From positions 1-34,338 of the forward strand of contig JAYSRU010000170.1 in NCBI GenBank assembly GCA_043720875.1: a stretch of DNA of 34,338 nucleotides, written 5' to 3'. The translations under genes and the position numbers were made by a program. Under the pieces are notes generated by a model that made no database searches, was not told the DNA's origin, and saw only the letters and a list, made by a program, of their open reading frames with translations. Origin of the DNA: JAYSRU01 sp043720875. GTDB taxonomy: Bacteria; Bacteroidota; Bacteroidia; Flavobacteriales_D; Crocinitomicaceae. Below, one piece after another: positions 31,905 through 34,338 of this stretch. The stretch's first letter is position 1; each line of letters opens with the position of its first letter.

Positions 31905-32155
31905 CTTTCTAAATTTGATTTAAAGCTACACTTTTCTTTTTGATCCCAGATTTTTTTGTTTTCAAGAAATAAAAAATCAAGAAATAAAAAAATAAATATT
32001 TAATCTAACTCGTTCTATTTCAGTCACAAAAACGATTATAACCGTTTACAAACAACTAATATTCGACAGTAAGTGGTAAATAACCGTTTCAAGATTTGAT
32101 AGGTATAGATCTTTGCATCGTCGAAATCAGAAACACTGTCGAGACAACTAACAAT

Positions 32156-32190
32156 ACATGTGAACCACAAAATCTTAAACTTTCACATGT
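32156..32190. promoter_or_regulatory. Inverted repeat upstream of the first ssb gene
   Basis: ACATGTGAA (32156-32164) and TTCACATGT (32182-32190) are perfect 9-bp inverted repeats with a 17-base spacer, ending 15 bases before the ATG at 32206. It could be an operator or a 5'-UTR hairpin covering the ribosome-binding region. The remaining 250 bases back to 31905 are very AT-rich and show no gene. Confidence 0.5.
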
Positions 32191-32205
32191 CTAAAAACAA
32201 GTAAT

Positions 32206-32571
32206 ATGAATACGTACAAAAACACAGTGAGTTTGATAGGCAGATTAGGAAAAGAGCCTGAAACAAAAACATTTGAAACCGGCAACATCAAGACCACGTT
32301 TAGTCTAGCCGTAAATGAAAATTTCAAAAACAAAAAAGGCGAATGGGAAGAAAAAACGTCATGGCACAACATCATCTGCTGGGGTAAAACAGCCGAACGT
32401 GTCAACGAATTTTTGAAAAAAGGCGCCGAAGTTATGCTTGAAGGCAAGCTTACGTACAATAAATACCAAACCAAGGAAGGTGAAAATCGTGAGATCTGCC
32501 AAATTGAAATGCGTGATTTCGCAGAATTGGTACAACGCAAAAAAGGTGTCTTGATTCCTGAACAAAACTAG
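32206..32571 (+). CDS. ssb: Single-stranded DNA-binding protein, short form (1 of 3)
   Basis: A 121-residue SSB. The OB fold is clear: NTVSLIGRLGKEPETKTFE, TTFSLAVNE, TSWHNIICWGKTAERVNEFLKKGAEVMLEGKL, and the Y-K/R-C/I-Q-I-E strand. SSB coats single-stranded DNA during replication and repair. The family's usual glycine-rich linker and acidic tail (ending D-D-x-P-F), which recruits partner proteins, is absent: the protein ends LIPEQN. It is therefore probably an accessory paralogue rather than the essential SSB. Two more short ssb genes follow in the same direction. Confidence 0.88.
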   Translation: MNTYKNTVSLIGRLGKEPETKTFETGNIKTTFSLAVNENFKNKKGEWEEKTSWHNIICWGKTAERVNEFLKKGAEVMLEGKLTYNKYQTKEGENREICQIEMRDFAELVQRKKGVLIPEQN

Positions 32572-32626
32572 ACAATACACTTACACATTTTATTCAATAT
32601 TTATTTTTCATTCAACACACATTTTC

Positions 32627-32953
32627 ATGAACACAACAAACATAAACCACGTACAATTAATCGGTAAAATTTCAAGTCAACCGTTAATCACTGCCACGAA
32701 TGGCAGCAACAAAGGAACATTTTCAATCGCCACAAAAGAAAGCTACATCAACGAAAAAGGTGAACTTAAATCGTTAACGAATTGGCACAAAATACTAGTA
32801 ACCGGACGTAATGCAATGATATTACAACAGTTTGCGGTGAAAGGATCACAGCTTGCACTCGAAGGGAAACTAATTTCCAGATTCTTTCAAAGCAAAGACG
32901 GCAAGAAACAATTCGTTACAGAGATTCATGCCAATGATCTAGTAATTCTCTAA
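32627..32953 (+). CDS. Single-stranded DNA-binding protein, short form (2 of 3)
   Basis: A 108-residue SSB-type OB-fold protein. Matching blocks are NHVQLIGKISSQPLITATN, GTFSIATKE, TNWHKILVTGRNAMILQQFAVKGSQLALEGKL and KKQFVTEIHANDLVIL. It is more divergent than the first copy and has no acidic tail or linker. It lies 55 bases after the first ssb with no terminator between, so co-transcription is likely. Two alternatives remain: a structural partner in a mixed oligomer, or a decaying paralogue. All OB strands are intact. Confidence 0.82.
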   Translation: MNTTNINHVQLIGKISSQPLITATNGSNKGTFSIATKESYINEKGELKSLTNWHKILVTGRNAMILQQFAVKGSQLALEGKLISRFFQSKDGKKQFVTEIHANDLVIL

Positions 32954-32979
32954 TACAAACACCACAATTTCTCGAGAAA

Positions 32980-33026
32980 CAACACCGACTTGCGATTGAA
33001 CAACAGACAAGTCGGTGTTGCAATCG
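32980..33026 (+). promoter_or_regulatory. Strong hairpin with an alternative pairing between ssb genes 2 and 3
   Basis: CAACACCGACTTG (32980-32992) and CAAGTCGGTGTTG (33008-33020) form a perfect 13-bp stem. The loop contains CGATTG (32993-32998), which can instead pair with CAATCG (33021-33026) and adjoining bases, excluding the first stem. No T run follows, so it is not a classic terminator; an attenuator or RNA-stability element is possible. Confidence 0.55.
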
Positions 33027-33057
33027 AAACCAGCTATTCATTTAACTAAAACAAAAC

Positions 33058-33384
33058 ATGAAATCAATCAGAAACAAAGTAACATTAGTAGGGAACTTAG
33101 GTTCGAATCCAGAAATAACAAATTTTGAAAGTGGCAAAAAAATGGTGCGCTTTTCTTTGGCAACGAACGAAGAAATTAGAGCCATCAACGGAAAAACAAC
33201 GACGATTACCGAATGGCACAGAATAATTGGTTGGGGGCAATTTGCCAAATACATGGAAGACTATGGTCAAAAAGGAAAGCAATTTGCCATCATTGGAAAA
33301 AAAGTGAACCGCAACTATAAAACCAAAGCAGGACAACCACGAGAAATCACAGAAATTGAAATCAACTCAATTGTTGGAATATAA
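33058..33384 (+). CDS. Single-stranded DNA-binding protein, short form (3 of 3)
   Basis: A 108-residue SSB-type OB-fold protein: NKVTLVGNLGSNPEITNFE, VRFSLATNE, TEWHRIIGWGQFAKYMEDYGQKGKQFAIIGKK, and REITEIEINSIVGI. As in the other two, the acidic C-terminal tail is missing. It is separated from the second copy by a strong hairpin (104-base gap) and followed by a good terminator, so it ends the cluster. It is clearly homologous to the first copy and is presumably an old tandem duplication. Confidence 0.85.
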   Translation: MKSIRNKVTLVGNLGSNPEITNFESGKKMVRFSLATNEEIRAINGKTTTITEWHRIIGWGQFAKYMEDYGQKGKQFAIIGKKVNRNYKTKAGQPREITEIEINSIVGI

Positions 33385-33391
33385 CATCCCT

Positions 33392-33436
33392 TTGAAACAC
33401 GTCGTAAACAAAAAGCGCGACGTGTTTCAATTTTAA
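33392..33436 (+). terminator. Terminator of the ssb cluster
   Basis: TTGAAACACGTCG (33392-33404) and CGACGTGTTTCAA (33418-33430) form a perfect 13-bp stem with a 13-base loop, followed by TTTTAAT. It begins eight bases after the third ssb stop. Confidence 0.85.
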
Positions 33437-33562
33437 TCCATGCACTACTTTTTTCTAACACACAGAAGAAATGTTTTAACTGAATACGTTAACTTCTTAT
33501 AAAAAAACAGCACAAACTACAACATATCCCAACCGATTAGACCCGCTTTCTCCAAATTAGAT

Positions 33563-33570
33563 TAATTTTG
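33563..33570 (+). promoter_or_regulatory. Candidate -7 element for the reductase gene
   Basis: TAATTTTG matches TAnnTTTG, 18 bases before the ATG at 33588. No TTG is found 20 bases upstream. Confidence 0.42.
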
Positions 33571-33587
33571 CAAATATTTTTTAGATT

Positions 33588-34338
33588 ATGATAGAGACAG
33601 ACATATTAATCATTGGCGCAGGGCCATGTGGAATATTCACCGTTTTTGAAGCCGGACTTTTAAAGCTAAAGTGCCATTTAATAGATTCGTTACCTACACC
33701 CGGAGGTCAGTTAACCGAAATATACCCAAAAAAACCAATCTACGATATCCCTGGATTTCCAACCGTTCTCGCGGGTGATTTAGTAAATAATTTGATGGAG
33801 CAATCAGCCCCGTTCAAACCTGGTTTCACATTAGGTGAAGCAGCACAGACCATAGAAAAAACGGAGGACAATAAGTTTATTGTTACTACCAATAAAGGAA
33901 CACAACACAGCGCGCCAATCGTTATGATCGCTGGCGGCCTTGGGGTATTTGAACCCAGAAAACCGCCTATCGAAAATTTAGAAACCTACGAGGATCATGG
34001 CGTAGAATACATGATCAAAGATCCCGAATTTTACAGAGGCAAACGTGTTGTGATCGCTGGAGGTGGCGACTCTGCATTAGATTGGGCTATTTATCTTGTA
34101 GAAAACCAAATAACCACAGAAGTTGTTTTGGTGCACAGAAGTGCTTCGTTTCGTGGGCATTTAGATTCTGTTCAAAAAGTGATTAACATGGCTGAGGCGG
34201 GTAAAATTAAATTAATTACCGAAGCCGAAATCACCAGCATAAGTGGAAATGGCAAAGTTGAATCGTTAACCATTACACACGCAAAAGACGGTAACATCAT
34301 TCAAGAAACCGACCATCTGATTCCTTTATTTGGTTTAA
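33588..34338 (+). CDS. Thioredoxin-reductase-like ferredoxin/flavodoxin NADP+ reductase, 3'-truncated by the window
   Basis: The first 250 residues of an FAD-dependent oxidoreductase; the frame is still open at the window end (expected length ~330-350). The FAD-binding motif is DILIIGAGPCGIFTVFEAG (residues 5-23), followed by the family block GGQLTEIYPKKPIYDIPGFP. The NAD(P)-binding motif is VVIAGGGDSALDWAI. The redox-active CxxC of true thioredoxin reductases is absent where it should lie before the second nucleotide-binding motif, which points to the TrxR-like FNR group (YumC type), transferring electrons between NADPH and ferredoxin or flavodoxin. ATG 33588 gives the standard N-terminus. 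Confidence 0.88.
   Translation, partial: MIETDILIIGAGPCGIFTVFEAGLLKLKCHLIDSLPTPGGQLTEIYPKKPIYDIPGFPTVLAGDLVNNLMEQSAPFKPGFTLGEAAQTIEKTEDNKFIVTTNKGTQHSAPIVMIAGGLGVFEPRKPPIENLETYEDHGVEYMIKDPEFYRGKRVVIAGGGDSALDWAIYLVENQITTEVVLVHRSASFRGHLDSVQKVINMAEAGKIKLITEAEITSISGNGKVESLTITHAKDGNIIQETDHLIPLFGL

Noticed and set aside
32175..32540. A 121-residue antisense frame over the first ssb gene
   Set aside because: The sense strand is a clear SSB OB fold; the antisense product has no recognisable features.
33588..34338. Thioredoxin reductase (trxB)
   Set aside because: The overall fold matches, but the redox CxxC motif is absent, which fits the TrxR-like ferredoxin/flavodoxin reductase instead.

Overview
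The window looks like a chromosomal segment of a Bacteroidota bacterium, most likely Flavobacteriales (a Crocinitomicaceae/Fluviicola-like lineage is possible but not proven). The evidence is AT-rich DNA, a PorZ-type type IX secretion protein with a C-terminal sorting domain next to recO, an RMF-typical pdxJ and dxs, and promoters of the Bacteroidota form (TTG, 19-20 bases, TAnnTTTG) rather than the E. coli form. No integrase, transposase, rRNA or CRISPR array is visible.

Layout. 1-6360: housekeeping and envelope genes on the + strand: end of pdxJ, an alpha/beta hydrolase, dxs with a small membrane protein, and an MBOAT/AlgJ-like pair for polysaccharide O-acetylation. 6361-12008: an accessory stretch. 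It holds a lipoprotein/CAP-OmpA pair on the - strand, four copies of an imperfectly palindromic ~105-base repeat, a GxxExxY-type PD-(D/E)XK protein lying between two of those repeats, and the 3' remnant of a sulP transporter next to a tRNA-Arg. 12009-18418: core genes: tRNA-Arg, porZ, recO, recJ, an exported protein of unknown role and a secreted alpha/beta hydrolase (esterase).

18419-31610 appears to be two tandem genomic islands that accreted at the 3' end of the esterase gene. A second copy of its last 225 bp (about 95% identical, with almost only silent changes) lies at 26149-26372, and a third, shorter copy at 31571-31610. Island I carries an unusual AAA+ ATPase fused to an M41 (FtsH-type) zinc peptidase, an unknown small protein, a PDDEXK_4-like nuclease divergent from a WYL regulator, a broken gene, a predicted lipoprotein and a higBA toxin-antitoxin pair with a clear operator/promoter. 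Island II carries a CPA2-type cation:proton antiporter with a small exported partner, plus a LytS/LytTR-type two-component system. Both islands contain a related non-coding repeat (24181 and 26381).

31623-34338: a small membrane protein, three tandem short SSB-type OB-fold genes that lack the usual acidic tail, and the start of a thioredoxin-reductase-like ferredoxin/flavodoxin NADP reductase. The most promising leads are the esterase 3'-end integration hotspot, the GxxExxY nuclease with its hairpin repeats, and the soluble AAA+-M41 fusion protease in a defence-like neighbourhood.
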